From assembly GCF_016863015.1 (NCBI RefSeq), contig NZ_BOOB01000004.1, positions 124,001 to 188,000 of the forward strand: 64,000 nt of DNA, in the 5' to 3' direction. Each line of letters opens with the position of its first letter. The first letter of the stretch is position 1. Source of the stretch: Microbispora amethystogenes (lineage in GTDB: Bacteria > Actinomycetota > Actinomycetes > Streptosporangiales > Streptosporangiaceae). The translations under genes were made by a program, and so were the position numbers. Shown here in pieces: positions 41,800 to 49,396 of this stretch. Below the pieces are notes generated by a model. The model saw only the letters and a list, made by a program, of their open reading frames with translations. It was not told the DNA's origin and ran no database searches.

Positions 41800-43314
41800 A
41801 TGCCCGGCGAGGATCAGGAGGACTCCGGCGTCCGCATAGGGGGCGACGGGTACGGCGGAGTGCGGCTGGCGCCGCAGCGCGCCCGCCGCCGCGGGACCAA
41901 CCTCCGATCCCTGGTCATCTCGGGCGCGCTCTCCGGAATCGTGCTGGTCGGCTCGGGTGTGCTGTGGACGGTGCCCAACTTCGCCTCCGGCCGCATCCGG
42001 TCCGTGGAGGCGGGCACGAGCGAGACCACGTCGCGGGGCGCGATGAACATCCTGCTCGTCGGCGTGGACAAGCGCGACGACCTGAGCAGGCGCCAGCAGG
42101 TCCAGCTCCACCTCGGCCGCGACGTCGGCGAGCGCACCGACACGATGATGGTGCTCCACCTGTCGGAGGACCACAGCAGGGTCACCGTCGTCAGCCTGCC
42201 GAGGGACACCTGGACGACGATCCCCGGCAAGGGCGACCACAAGATCAACTCTGCGTACCAGTTCGGCGGGCCGAAGCTGACCGTCAAGACGGTGGAGCAG
42301 GTGACCGGGCTGCGCATCAACCACTACGTCGAGGTGAACGTGCTCGGGTTCATCGGCGTGGTGGAGTCGCTCGGCGGCGTCACCGTCTGCACGCCGGTGG
42401 CCATCGACGACCCCAAGACGAAGCTCGACCTGCGGCCGGGGACGTACACCCTGGACGGGGTCAACGCGCTCGCGTACGCCCGCACCAGGGCGACGGCCCG
42501 GTCGGACCTCGACCGCATCGACCGGCAGCAGCAGGTCATCTCGGCGTTGCTCGACAAGGCCCTGAGCGGCGGCACGCTGGCCAACCCGGCCAAGCTGGCC
42601 GGGTTCCTCGACTCCACGTTCAGGACGATCACGGTGGACCCCGCCCTGCAGAAGGACCTGCTCGGCATGGTCAGCCAGTTCAGGGACGTCTCGACCGACG
42701 ACGTGGCGTTCGCGACCGTGCCGCTGGCCGACGTGAACTACCGCTCGCCCACGGGCGAGTCGGCGGTGCTGTGGGACAAGCCGGCCGCCCGTGAGCTGTT
42801 CCGGCGGCTCGACGCCGACCAGCCCCTCGTGGAGCCGCCGGCGAAGGCGTCCGCGTCCGCGAAGCCGTCGGCGTCTCCATCGAGCAGCCCCGCGGCCTCG
42901 GCCTCGCCGGGGGCCCTGACCATCCCGCCCGCGCGGATCTCGGTCAAGGTGCTCAACGGCACGCTCATCCAAGGCCTCGGCGCGGCCACGAAGACCAAGC
43001 TCGTCGAGGCGGGGTTCATGGTGCCGTCGGCTCCCGGCGACACGGCCCGGCGCGACTTCGCGAACACGGTCGTCCGCTACCCGCCCGGCCGTGAGGACTC
43101 GGCCCGTACGGTGGCCGCCGCGATCCCGGGCGCCGAACTGCGCGAGCAGCCGGACGTGACCGGCATCGAGGTGGTCGTGGGCCAGAAGAACCACGACGTG
43201 AAGAAGGTGACCGTGACGGCGGCGCCCACGGCCTCCGCCGCGGGTTCCCCCGCCTCCGCGCCCGTGGCGACCCCCTCGGCCCGCACCGCGACCCAGAACA
43301 TCTGCAAGAAGTAG
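41800..43314 (+). CDS. LCP (LytR-CpsA-Psr) family glycopolymer ligase with LytR_C domain
   Basis: 504 residues from ATG 41800 (GGAGGACGGGA upstream). A short basic cytoplasmic segment, one helix (LVISGALSGIVLVGSGVLW), then the LCP domain: MNILLVGVDKRDDLSRRQQ, GERTDTMMVLHLSEDHSR, VVSLPRDTWTTIP, KINSAYQFGG, VEVNVLGFIGVVESLGGV and LAYARTRATARSDLDRIDRQ. A Ser/Ala/Pro linker leads to a LytR_C domain (ISVKVLNGTLIQGLGAATK). Predicted to transfer a polyprenol-linked polymer, here plausibly the polyol-phosphate polymer made by the adjacent genes, onto peptidoglycan. Compared with the LCP protein at 18592 it lacks the 200-residue disordered N-terminus. Confidence 0.92.
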   Translation: MPGEDQEDSGVRIGGDGYGGVRLAPQRARRRGTNLRSLVISGALSGIVLVGSGVLWTVPNFASGRIRSVEAGTSETTSRGAMNILLVGVDKRDDLSRRQQVQLHLGRDVGERTDTMMVLHLSEDHSRVTVVSLPRDTWTTIPGKGDHKINSAYQFGGPKLTVKTVEQVTGLRINHYVEVNVLGFIGVVESLGGVTVCTPVAIDDPKTKLDLRPGTYTLDGVNALAYARTRATARSDLDRIDRQQQVISALLDKALSGGTLANPAKLAGFLDSTFRTITVDPALQKDLLGMVSQFRDVSTDDVAFATVPLADVNYRSPTGESAVLWDKPAARELFRRLDADQPLVEPPAKASASAKPSASPSSSPAASASPGALTIPPARISVKVLNGTLIQGLGAATKTKLVEAGFMVPSAPGDTARRDFANTVVRYPPGREDSARTVAAAIPGAELREQPDVTGIEVVVGQKNHDVKKVTVTAAPTASAAGSPASAPVATPSARTATQNICKK

Positions 43315-43336
43315 CCCCGCCGGGCCCGGCGGCTCA

Positions 43337-43385
43337 CTGAGAGCCAACTCAGAAAACGTCCGGTAGTGACGCACTCTCAGTTGGC
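43337..43385. terminator. Inverted repeats after the LCP gene
   Basis: Two symmetric elements overlap: a small hairpin CTGAG-AGCCAA-CTCAG (43337-43352), and GCCAACTCAGA (43343-43353) matched by TCTCAGTTGGC (43375-43385) with 10 of 11 bases complementary. They begin 22 bases after the LCP stop and cover the start of the small downstream frame. They could be a terminator or an operator for the downstream gene. Confidence 0.5.
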
Positions 43386-43788
43386 ATCAGTGCACAAGGT
43401 CGCCTTCGCCCTGCTCGCACCCTCCGGCGGAGGCCCAGGAAGTGCTTTCGCGGATGGCGGAGGAGTTCGCCCTGCTGGAGCCGAGCAGACGTACCGTCAG
43501 GAAACCTTCCCGACTTATCGTCTGCGGGCCGAAACAGTGGCCGCGATGTCTCGGGCGGTCGCCTATCGACGCCGGGGCGTGGACGGCACGGACCAGAAGA
43601 TCATCGATCACGTTCGCGAGTACGGCTTCGTGACGAACCGCACCCTGCAGCGCCTCTTCGACGTCCAGGTGTACACCGCGCGTGACATGCTCGACGACCT
43701 GCGCGCACGTCAGATCCTGGAGAAGATCGGGGACGCGCGTGGCGGCACCGGGGTCAGGTACGGGCCAGGGCCCGCTTCTCCCCGCTGA
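43366..43788 (+). CDS. Winged-helix fragment, possibly a gene remnant
   Basis: Only the last 75 residues look protein-like: DGTDQKIIDHVREYGFVTNR, TLQRLFDVQVYTARDMLDDL, RARQILEKIGDARGGTGVRY. This is a winged helix-turn-helix of the kind found at the C-terminus of AlbA_2/RecG-like regulators or as a stand-alone domain. The upstream part of the frame is Gly/Ala-rich and unconvincing; ATG 43546 is a likelier start than GTG 43366. In another frame near 43425-43490 the sequence EVLSRMAEEFALLEPSRRTV also looks coding, which suggests a longer gene that has decayed. Confidence in a working product is low. Confidence 0.45.
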   Translation: MTHSQLASVHKVAFALLAPSGGGPGSAFADGGGVRPAGAEQTYRQETFPTYRLRAETVAAMSRAVAYRRRGVDGTDQKIIDHVREYGFVTNRTLQRLFDVQVYTARDMLDDLRARQILEKIGDARGGTGVRYGPGPASPR

Positions 43789-43867
43789 TCGGTCGCATCC
43801 CACCGGCCGGAGGATCACCCGGCGCATCGTCCGCCGACGACGTGGCCGGACGGCTGTCGCCGGTGGG

Positions 43868-45196
43868 TCAGGCGACCGGGGCCGCCGGGGCGGGAAGCGC
43901 GCCGTTGCGCTCGCGCCACGACGTGAGGTGCCGGTCGGCGGCCTCCCTGGCGATCGTCGCCGCGGCGGCCGGGACCGGCTCGCGGCGCCACTCGTCGAGC
44001 CGCCGCGCCATCCGGGCGACGAACCGCTCGCCGGGCGCGGTCAGGCTGCCGCTCGTGAGGAGGGTGCCCGACACCACGCGGGCCGCCTCACGCCACCGGG
44101 CGAACTCGGCCGCGGCGCTCACCGCGTCCGCACCGCTCTCGTGGTGCCGCTGCCGCCGCCAGAAGCCCGCGACGCCGAGGAACGCGTACGCGCCCTGCAG
44201 CAGGCCGCCGGCCGGCCGGGGGTCGTCGCGCCAGGGGGCGTAGTAGCGGGCGCCGTCGTCGGGCCGGGTGAGCGGCACGATGTCGAGCAGCGCGGACAGC
44301 TTGGCGTGCTGCGTCTCGTGGGCGAGCGTGACCGCCAGCGTCTGCGCGTCGGGGGGCGTGGACAGCGCGACGCAGCCGAACGTCTCCCGGGAGGTCGCGC
44401 TGGACAGGCCGCGCTCCGGCGGCGCGAGCGGGGTGAAGACGGTGATCGCCGCGGCGACCTCGTCGGCCACCCGGGGATGGTTGCGGGCCAGCAGGTCCCA
44501 CGCCTCCTGGAGCACGCCCCGCCAGCGCTCCGCCTCCGGCTCGCTCAGACGGCCGCCCAGGTTGCCCGAGCCGGGCATCCGGTGCGGGTCGAGGTCGTCC
44601 ACGAGCACCCGGAGCCGCCGGCCGTCGCTTTCGGCGGACAGCGACCGCAGGCCCGTCCATCCCGGCTCCGCTCCCCCGATCCGCACGGCGAGGCCGTCCA
44701 CGCCGACCTCGGCTCCGCCGGGAGCGGAGTGGACGGTCGCGGTGGCGGTCCGGGCCGCGCTCTCGGCGGGCAGGGTGACCTGGCCCAGCGAGGGGAGCGT
44801 GACCACTCCGCCGGTCACCGGGACGTCGACCTCGCACGTCACACCGGCCCTGACCACCGCGGCGGCGGCGAGGGACGCGAACCGCTCGATCCCCTCGCCG
44901 GTGGCGACCGCGTGCCGGGCCCACGCCCCCACCGACGGATGGCGCAGCACCGCGGCCACCGCCTCGGGGTGGTGCGCCTGGACGGCCGCCAGCAGGTCGT
45001 AGGCGCGGCGCGCGGCGGCCCACCGCGCGTGCCCGGCCCGCCGCGCCGCGTCCAGCACTCCCCGTACGAGCAGCAGGTGCTTGCTGTACTGGGCCGCGAC
45101 CAGGCGGCCGACCGCCGGGGCGCCCCCCGCGCCCCCGGCGAGTTCGTCGAACGCGTCGGCCGGGATCCGGTGCTCTGTCAGCTGCGGTGAGATCAT
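43868..45196 (-). CDS. HExxH-motif protein of the FxSxx-COOH system
   Basis: 442 residues from ATG 45196. The protein has a helical N-terminal half (HRIPADAFDELAGGAGG, YSKHLLLVRGVLDAARRAGH, LLAAVQAHHPEAVAAVLRHP) and a zinc-protease-like motif HETQH at about 293-297 (TLAVTLAHETQHAKL). A possible further metal ligand follows in RRQRHHESGADAV. Proteins of this layout are the 'HEXXH motif domain' family that accompanies FxsB radical SAM enzymes. The ATG overlaps the fxsB stop (ATGA 45193-45196), so the two are made together. A role as peptidase for the modified precursor is plausible but unproven. Confidence 0.87.
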   Translation of the reverse strand: MISPQLTEHRIPADAFDELAGGAGGAPAVGRLVAAQYSKHLLLVRGVLDAARRAGHARWAAARRAYDLLAAVQAHHPEAVAAVLRHPSVGAWARHAVATGEGIERFASLAAAAVVRAGVTCEVDVPVTGGVVTLPSLGQVTLPAESAARTATATVHSAPGGAEVGVDGLAVRIGGAEPGWTGLRSLSAESDGRRLRVLVDDLDPHRMPGSGNLGGRLSEPEAERWRGVLQEAWDLLARNHPRVADEVAAAITVFTPLAPPERGLSSATSRETFGCVALSTPPDAQTLAVTLAHETQHAKLSALLDIVPLTRPDDGARYYAPWRDDPRPAGGLLQGAYAFLGVAGFWRRQRHHESGADAVSAAAEFARWREAARVVSGTLLTSGSLTAPGERFVARMARRLDEWRREPVPAAAATIAREAADRHLTSWRERNGALPAPAAPVA

Positions 45197-46389
45197 CGAG
45201 GTTCCTTGGGACGGGCCGACAGGTCGGCCTGGACGGCGGCCCCGATCCGGCGGATGAGCGCCAGCAGGTCGGGACAGTAGACCGAGGGGTTCTGGAAACC
45301 GCTGCCGTGCCGATAGCGATGGGCGTAGAGGCCGCCGCCGCAGATCCCGCCGACCGGGCAGCCGGCGCATTCGGCGGCGAGCGCGAGCGCCCCGATCTGC
45401 CGGGCGGCGGTGCCGGGGAGCAGCAGCAGGTCGTCGAAGGAGTGCGTGGCCACGTGCAGGCCGGTGTTCCCCGCGCCCTCGTACGCCGACTTGAGCAGAT
45501 CCGACTGCTCGATCTCTCCGTCGGTCTCGACGACCACCATGGCCGCCGGGGACAGGCCGACCTGCTCGGAGGCGGACCACCCGCCGAGCAGCAGATGGAT
45601 GATCTCGCCGAACAGCCGCACGCGCGGAGCCCGGCCGGGCGCGGCGTACCAGCGGTCGAAGACCGCGCCGAGCCAGTCGGCGTACGGCGTGGCCGGCAGG
45701 CCGGCCGTACGGCCGGGCGGCGGGGCGGACCAGTTGCCGTGCGGCAGCAGGAAGTCGACGGCCGGCGGGCCGAAGCCGCACAGCGCCTCGTACGTCTCGG
45801 CGGGGTCGTTGCACAGGTCGACGGTGCACAGCAGCCCGCGGAACAGGTGCCGGAACGCCGGAGAGGTCAGCCGGGTGAGCGCCGCGGCGGTGCGGTCGTA
45901 GCTGCCGCGGCCGTCGGCGGTGCGGCGGACCCGGTCGTGCGCGTCACGGCTCCCGTCGAGGCTCACCCCGAGGCCGACGCCGAGCGCGTCGAAGACCCGC
46001 AGGTAGTCGTCGTCGAGAAGGGTGGCGTTGGTCTGCGCCAGGACGTCGACGCGGGCGGGCACCGCGGCCCGCAGGGTGCGGACCGCGTGCTCGATCTCCG
46101 CGGGCCCGGCCAGCAGCGGCTCACCGCCGTGCAGGACCACCTCCACCGACTCGACGCCGTGCGCCGTCACGTGCTCGGCGATCCGTGCGGCGGTCGCCGC
46201 GACGGTGTCGCGGCTCATCCGGCGGGGACGGCTCCGCCAGGTCTGGTCGGCCATCTCGTACACGTAGCAGTAGGAGCACGCCAGGTCGCAGCGGCTGTGG
46301 ATCTTCAGGATGAACTGCCTGAACGGGGTGGGCCGCCAGCCGTCCGCCAGCAGCGCATCCACGTCGAGAGTCGACGGCCACTCGGGCAC
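45193..46389 (-). CDS. fxsB: FxsB family radical SAM/SPASM peptide maturase
   Basis: 398 residues. WRPTPFRQFILKIHSRCDLA opens the domain and the cluster motif is C-DLA-C-SY-C, followed by VYEMADQTWRSRPRRMS, a stretch characteristic of this family. VVLHGGEPLLAGP is the GGEP strand that binds SAM, and DVLAQTNATLLDDDY and LGVSLDGSRDAHDR follow. The C-terminal SPASM region has Cys residues for auxiliary clusters (AAECAGCPVGGICGGGLYAH and NPSVYCPDLL). FxsB enzymes belong to the three-residue cyclophane-forming group (with Xye and Grr systems) and crosslink the Phe ring to the Ser beta-carbon of a C-terminal F-x-S in the precursor. A matching precursor lies at 49080-49247. GTG start at 46389, with GGAGG upstream. 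Confidence 0.93.
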   Translation of the reverse strand: MPEWPSTLDVDALLADGWRPTPFRQFILKIHSRCDLACSYCYVYEMADQTWRSRPRRMSRDTVAATAARIAEHVTAHGVESVEVVLHGGEPLLAGPAEIEHAVRTLRAAVPARVDVLAQTNATLLDDDYLRVFDALGVGLGVSLDGSRDAHDRVRRTADGRGSYDRTAAALTRLTSPAFRHLFRGLLCTVDLCNDPAETYEALCGFGPPAVDFLLPHGNWSAPPPGRTAGLPATPYADWLGAVFDRWYAAPGRAPRVRLFGEIIHLLLGGWSASEQVGLSPAAMVVVETDGEIEQSDLLKSAYEGAGNTGLHVATHSFDDLLLLPGTAARQIGALALAAECAGCPVGGICGGGLYAHRYRHGSGFQNPSVYCPDLLALIRRIGAAVQADLSARPKEPR

Positions 46390-46440
46390 CGCGGATCAGC
46401 CTCCACGCTGGGGCTCCTAAGGGTGCCCAGCATAGTGAGA

Positions 46441-48087
46441 TCACGCCGTCTGCCGGAGCATTTCCCTCGCCTGCTTGAGCAGGTCGGGCGGCAGGCGATC
46501 GAGCACGCCGGTCACCACCTGCGCGGCGGCCTTGGGGGTGCCCGCCCTGACCAGCGCCTCGGCGAGGGCAAGGTGAGCGGCCATGTCATTGGGCGCCCAG
46601 CTCAGCGCGGCGGTGATGCGCTCGATCGCCTTCACGTGGTCCCCCTGGCGCAGCCACAGCAGGCCGTCGGCCCGGAGCATCCGCGCCACGCCGTCGAACC
46701 GCTGGCGCTCGGCGTAGAGTTCGACCGCCTCCTCGCAGTATCGCCGCGCGGTCTCGTACTCGCCGTTCTCGACGGCCACCTCGGCGAGGATCTCGGCGGC
46801 CTCCGCCCGCACCCACGACTCGCCGAGGTCGGAGGCCCGCACCGCCTCGCCGGCGAGCCGCCGGGCCTGCTCCCACTTGCGGGTGGCCAGCGCGGCGCGG
46901 GCCGCCCGCAGGTACGCCTCCGGGGAGTCGGAGCGGGAGATCGGCCGGATGAGCCGGTCGTGGGCGAGCTCGTACCACCGGATGCCCCGCCGGTGTTCGG
47001 CGCGCAGGATGTGCCGGTCCTCCAGTGCCCGCGCCACCGCGTTGGGCATGCTGCGGGTCTGCTGCAGTCCCTCGTAGACCATGTTGCGGGTGCCGTGCTC
47101 GGTGACGAACGTGTTGCGCAACCAGAACTTGATCTCGCCCGGCGACATGTCGAACTCCTCGGCCACCTCGGCGACCATCCGTTTGCAGAAGTCGTACAGG
47201 AACTCCTCCACGTCGGCGTACGCGCGGGCGTGCCGTTCGGTGATCTCGGTGACGCCGGGCGGGAGCGACTCCCAGAGCGCCGCGCAGACGACCTGCAACT
47301 GGACCGGCTCGACGGTGTCCAGCATGACCTTCGACTCATGGCCGGCCTCGTCCACGATGACCGCCGTACGCAGGTCGTCCACGAGCAGTTCGGCGGCGGC
47401 GGGCGTGATCGTCCTGCCGGTGTGCCCGAGCGGCCGCGCCACCGCCTCACGGGCCGCCTCGGGGGTGAACGGCCGCAGGTGGAAGCGGGCCCGCGAGCCC
47501 TGCCCGAACGGCCGCTCGTACGGCAGGACGAGGAACAGGTACTCCTCCCGCAGCGAGAGCAGCAGGTGCAGCCCGGTGTGCTCCTGTACGGCGGTGGTCA
47601 GCTGGTCCAGCAGCTCGGTCCGGTCGCGTTCCCCGGCCGGCCCGCCCTGGAACATCTCCTCCGCCTGGTCGACGGCCGCGAGGATCGGCATCGGGTCGCC
47701 GTACTCGTCGGTGCGCTCGGGCCGGGCCCGCAGGAACTCCGTCACCGTCAGGCCGGCCGTCGTGCGCGGGTCCCGCTCGGGCGCCCAGCAGGACAGCAGC
47801 GCCGCCACGTACGGGTTGCCGCTGCTTTCCGGCGGCCGGGGCCGGGGATGGACCCTGGCGACCGGCAGCAGGTCGACCCGGCCGGGATCGAGCCGGGGCA
47901 GCACGCCCGCCTGGAGCAGCGACGTCTTGCCCACTCCGGACGCGCCGTAGAGGACGGTCAGCCCGGCCGCCTGCCACAGGGTGGCGATCTCCCGCGCCTC
48001 GCGGTCACGACCGTGGAACAGAGCGCTCTCGTCGCGCTGGTACGGGCGCAGCCCCACGTAGGGGCGGACAGGCGCGGTCTCCGTCAT
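46441..48087 (-). CDS. nSTAND1-type NTPase with C-terminal TPR-like helices
   Basis: 548 residues from ATG 48087, coupled to the SIR2-like gene by an ATGA overlap. RPYVGLRPYQRDESALFHGR is the standard opening of nSTAND1 proteins. Walker A is YGASGVGKTSLLQAG (48-60) and Walker B MPILAAVDQAEEMF. Then come winged-helix sensor segments (EEFDMSPGEIKFWLRNTF, IRWYELAHDRLIRPI). The last 130 residues are TPR-like helical repeats (WVRAEAAEILAEVAVENGEY, KAIERITAALSWAPNDMAAH). STAND ATPases are ligand-triggered switches that oligomerise; with a SIR2-type neighbour this is the pattern of a sensor controlling an effector. A 51-base gap separates it from fxsB downstream. Partner ligand unknown. Confidence 0.87.
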   Translation of the reverse strand: MTETAPVRPYVGLRPYQRDESALFHGRDREAREIATLWQAAGLTVLYGASGVGKTSLLQAGVLPRLDPGRVDLLPVARVHPRPRPPESSGNPYVAALLSCWAPERDPRTTAGLTVTEFLRARPERTDEYGDPMPILAAVDQAEEMFQGGPAGERDRTELLDQLTTAVQEHTGLHLLLSLREEYLFLVLPYERPFGQGSRARFHLRPFTPEAAREAVARPLGHTGRTITPAAAELLVDDLRTAVIVDEAGHESKVMLDTVEPVQLQVVCAALWESLPPGVTEITERHARAYADVEEFLYDFCKRMVAEVAEEFDMSPGEIKFWLRNTFVTEHGTRNMVYEGLQQTRSMPNAVARALEDRHILRAEHRRGIRWYELAHDRLIRPISRSDSPEAYLRAARAALATRKWEQARRLAGEAVRASDLGESWVRAEAAEILAEVAVENGEYETARRYCEEAVELYAERQRFDGVARMLRADGLLWLRQGDHVKAIERITAALSWAPNDMAAHLALAEALVRAGTPKAAAQVVTGVLDRLPPDLLKQAREMLRQTA

Positions 48088-48965
48088 GTCGTCCTCATTC
48101 TGTCCAGCAGCTCCTGGAAGAAGTCCTCGGTGCTCCCTATGTAGATGGAGATGCTCCAGCCGTCGAGGTAGCGCTCCAGGTACTCCTGCGCCTTGCCCGC
48201 GGCGCCGGCGACCGTCCCGCTCAGCTCCGGCAGAAGCTGGACGCTGACGTGCCGCCGCCTCCGCGTGAGCGGAACGGGCCGGATGAGGCCGTGGAAGAGC
48301 ACCCGGAAGTTCCAGTCCTGCAGGCTGTAGCCCACGAACAGCAGGGGCCTGGCGGTCATCGCGGCGAGCACGGGGGTGGGCAGCGGCTGCCGCACCCCGG
48401 AGGCGCGGGCGTCGACCATGTTGACCAGATATTCGAGGTAGTCGTCCTCGGTGAGCACGAGTGACGCGGGGTCGTCCCAATGACCGTGGAGGTGATAGAC
48501 CAGCGGCCGCCGGGACGTCGGCTCCAGCGCTTCGATGTCGTCCGCTTTCGTGTCCCACCAGGTCGAGGTGTACGTCTCCGGCGACTTGGGCTCCGCTTCG
48601 GACCGCTGCAGCGCCTGCGTCATGAAATCGTCGTAGTTGGTGGTGATGAACGTCGTGATGGGAAATCGCGCGAGCACCGTGTGCGGATCGAGCGCATTCG
48701 TGGCCTCGCCGGCCGGATACCGCTTCAGATAATCGCAGATCTCGTGCTTGAGCTCGACATAGTCCCGGCCCAGAAGCGCGACGTACTGCATCACCCGGGC
48801 CAGGTTGCCCGAGTCGGCGAACGGATACCGATACTCGTGCGCGAAATGGCGGCTGAGTTCACCGCCGGTGGGCAGCCGCCCGAAACAGGAACCCGCACCG
48901 AGAAGCGGCGTGCAGTCACCCCTGCGGAGCTGCTTGATCAGCCGTTCCCAGTCCGCATCGTTCAC
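48084..48965 (-). CDS. SIR2-like (SIR2_2) NADase-type protein
   Basis: 293 residues from the GTG at 48965. The NAD-binding loop is CTPLLGAGSCFGRLPTGGEL. The active-site Asn sits in FITTNYDDFM (Asn110) and His in PLVYHLHGHWDD (His158/160), with VGYSLQDWNFRVLFHGLIRP near the C-terminus; this is the SIR2_2 pattern of bacterial immune effectors such as ThsA and of SIR2-STAND proteins. There is no zinc-binding Cys4 module, so it is not a classical deacetylase. It is the second gene after the FxsA precursor and overlaps the nSTAND gene. NAD hydrolysis is the expected activity; the role in an Fxs locus is inference. Confidence 0.88.
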   Translation of the reverse strand: MNDADWERLIKQLRRGDCTPLLGAGSCFGRLPTGGELSRHFAHEYRYPFADSGNLARVMQYVALLGRDYVELKHEICDYLKRYPAGEATNALDPHTVLARFPITTFITTNYDDFMTQALQRSEAEPKSPETYTSTWWDTKADDIEALEPTSRRPLVYHLHGHWDDPASLVLTEDDYLEYLVNMVDARASGVRQPLPTPVLAAMTARPLLFVGYSLQDWNFRVLFHGLIRPVPLTRRRRHVSVQLLPELSGTVAGAAGKAQEYLERYLDGWSISIYIGSTEDFFQELLDRMRTT

Positions 48966-49054
48966 ACGTCATCCCGGGGGTCGCCGCAAAGTCACCAGTT
49001 AAGTCGATTATGACCCACGATGACGGCAACGGACCGGCGATTGATTTGCGGACG

Positions 49055-49072
49055 GGCCGGATTATCCCGGCC
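49055..49072 (-). terminator. Hairpin between the FxsA precursor and the downstream operon
   Basis: GGCCGG-ATTATC-CCGGCC is a perfect 6-bp GC stem with a 6-base loop, beginning 7 bases after the precursor stop codon. No T-run follows. It may partly terminate transcription or protect the 3' end so that precursor mRNA exceeds maturase mRNA, as is common in peptide operons. Confidence 0.5.
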
Positions 49073-49079
49073 GGAATGC

Positions 49080-49247
49080 TCAAATAGCCGATTGAAAACC
49101 GGCGTAGGGAACAGAACCATCCTCTTCCAGCAGACGGCGCAGGGCCTCCGACAGTGCCGGATTGTCCACCTGTCCGAGTTCGGCCAGGCTGAGACCGGTC
49201 ACATCGATCAGACCACCGCTGTACCCACCATCGGCCATGTCGCCCAT
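49080..49247 (-). CDS. fxsA: FxsA precursor peptide of the FxSxx-COOH system
   Basis: 55-residue peptide from ATG 49247 (GAGGAG just upstream; ATG 49238 is an in-frame alternative). The leader contains IDVTGLSLAELGQVDNPALS and EALRRLLEEDGS, the amphipathic pattern typical of FxSxx-COOH peptides, and the chain ends PYAGFQSAI. The last five residues, Phe-Gln-Ser-Ala-Ile, fit the family-defining F-x-S-x-x-COOH. The Phe and Ser are the residues FxsB is expected to join into a three-residue cyclophane. No Cys. It lies at the head of the SIR2/nSTAND/fxsB/HExxH operon and is divergent from the NB-ARC/TPR gene. Confidence 0.92.
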   Translation of the reverse strand: MGDMADGGYSGGLIDVTGLSLAELGQVDNPALSEALRRLLEEDGSVPYAGFQSAI

Positions 49248-49396
49248 GACGCTCCTCGTCCGACAAACAGTGGACCCCATCTTCCCCCACGCGCATGGCG
49301 AGGTGCCACCAGTCTGACTCCTTGACTCTTCAATCCACGAGGTGTGGCGCTCTAAGCTTTGTCCAAACCAATCGAGCCCCGGCAAGGGATGGCAGC
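49248..49396. promoter_or_regulatory. Divergent promoter region between fxsA and the NB-ARC/TPR gene
   Basis: This 149-base spacer must hold start sites for both directions. Toward the plus strand TTGACT (49322-49327) is a fair -35 element, but no -10 stands at 17 bases; CTAAGC lies at 25. The ribosome binding sites are GAGGAG for fxsA and AAGGGATGG for the plus-strand gene. No clear operator repeat was seen. Confidence 0.45.

Noticed and set aside
45187-48144. A 985-residue plus-strand open frame over the Fxs operon
   Set aside because: Composition is that of reversed coding sequence; the minus-strand FxsB and nSTAND proteins have complete catalytic motifs.
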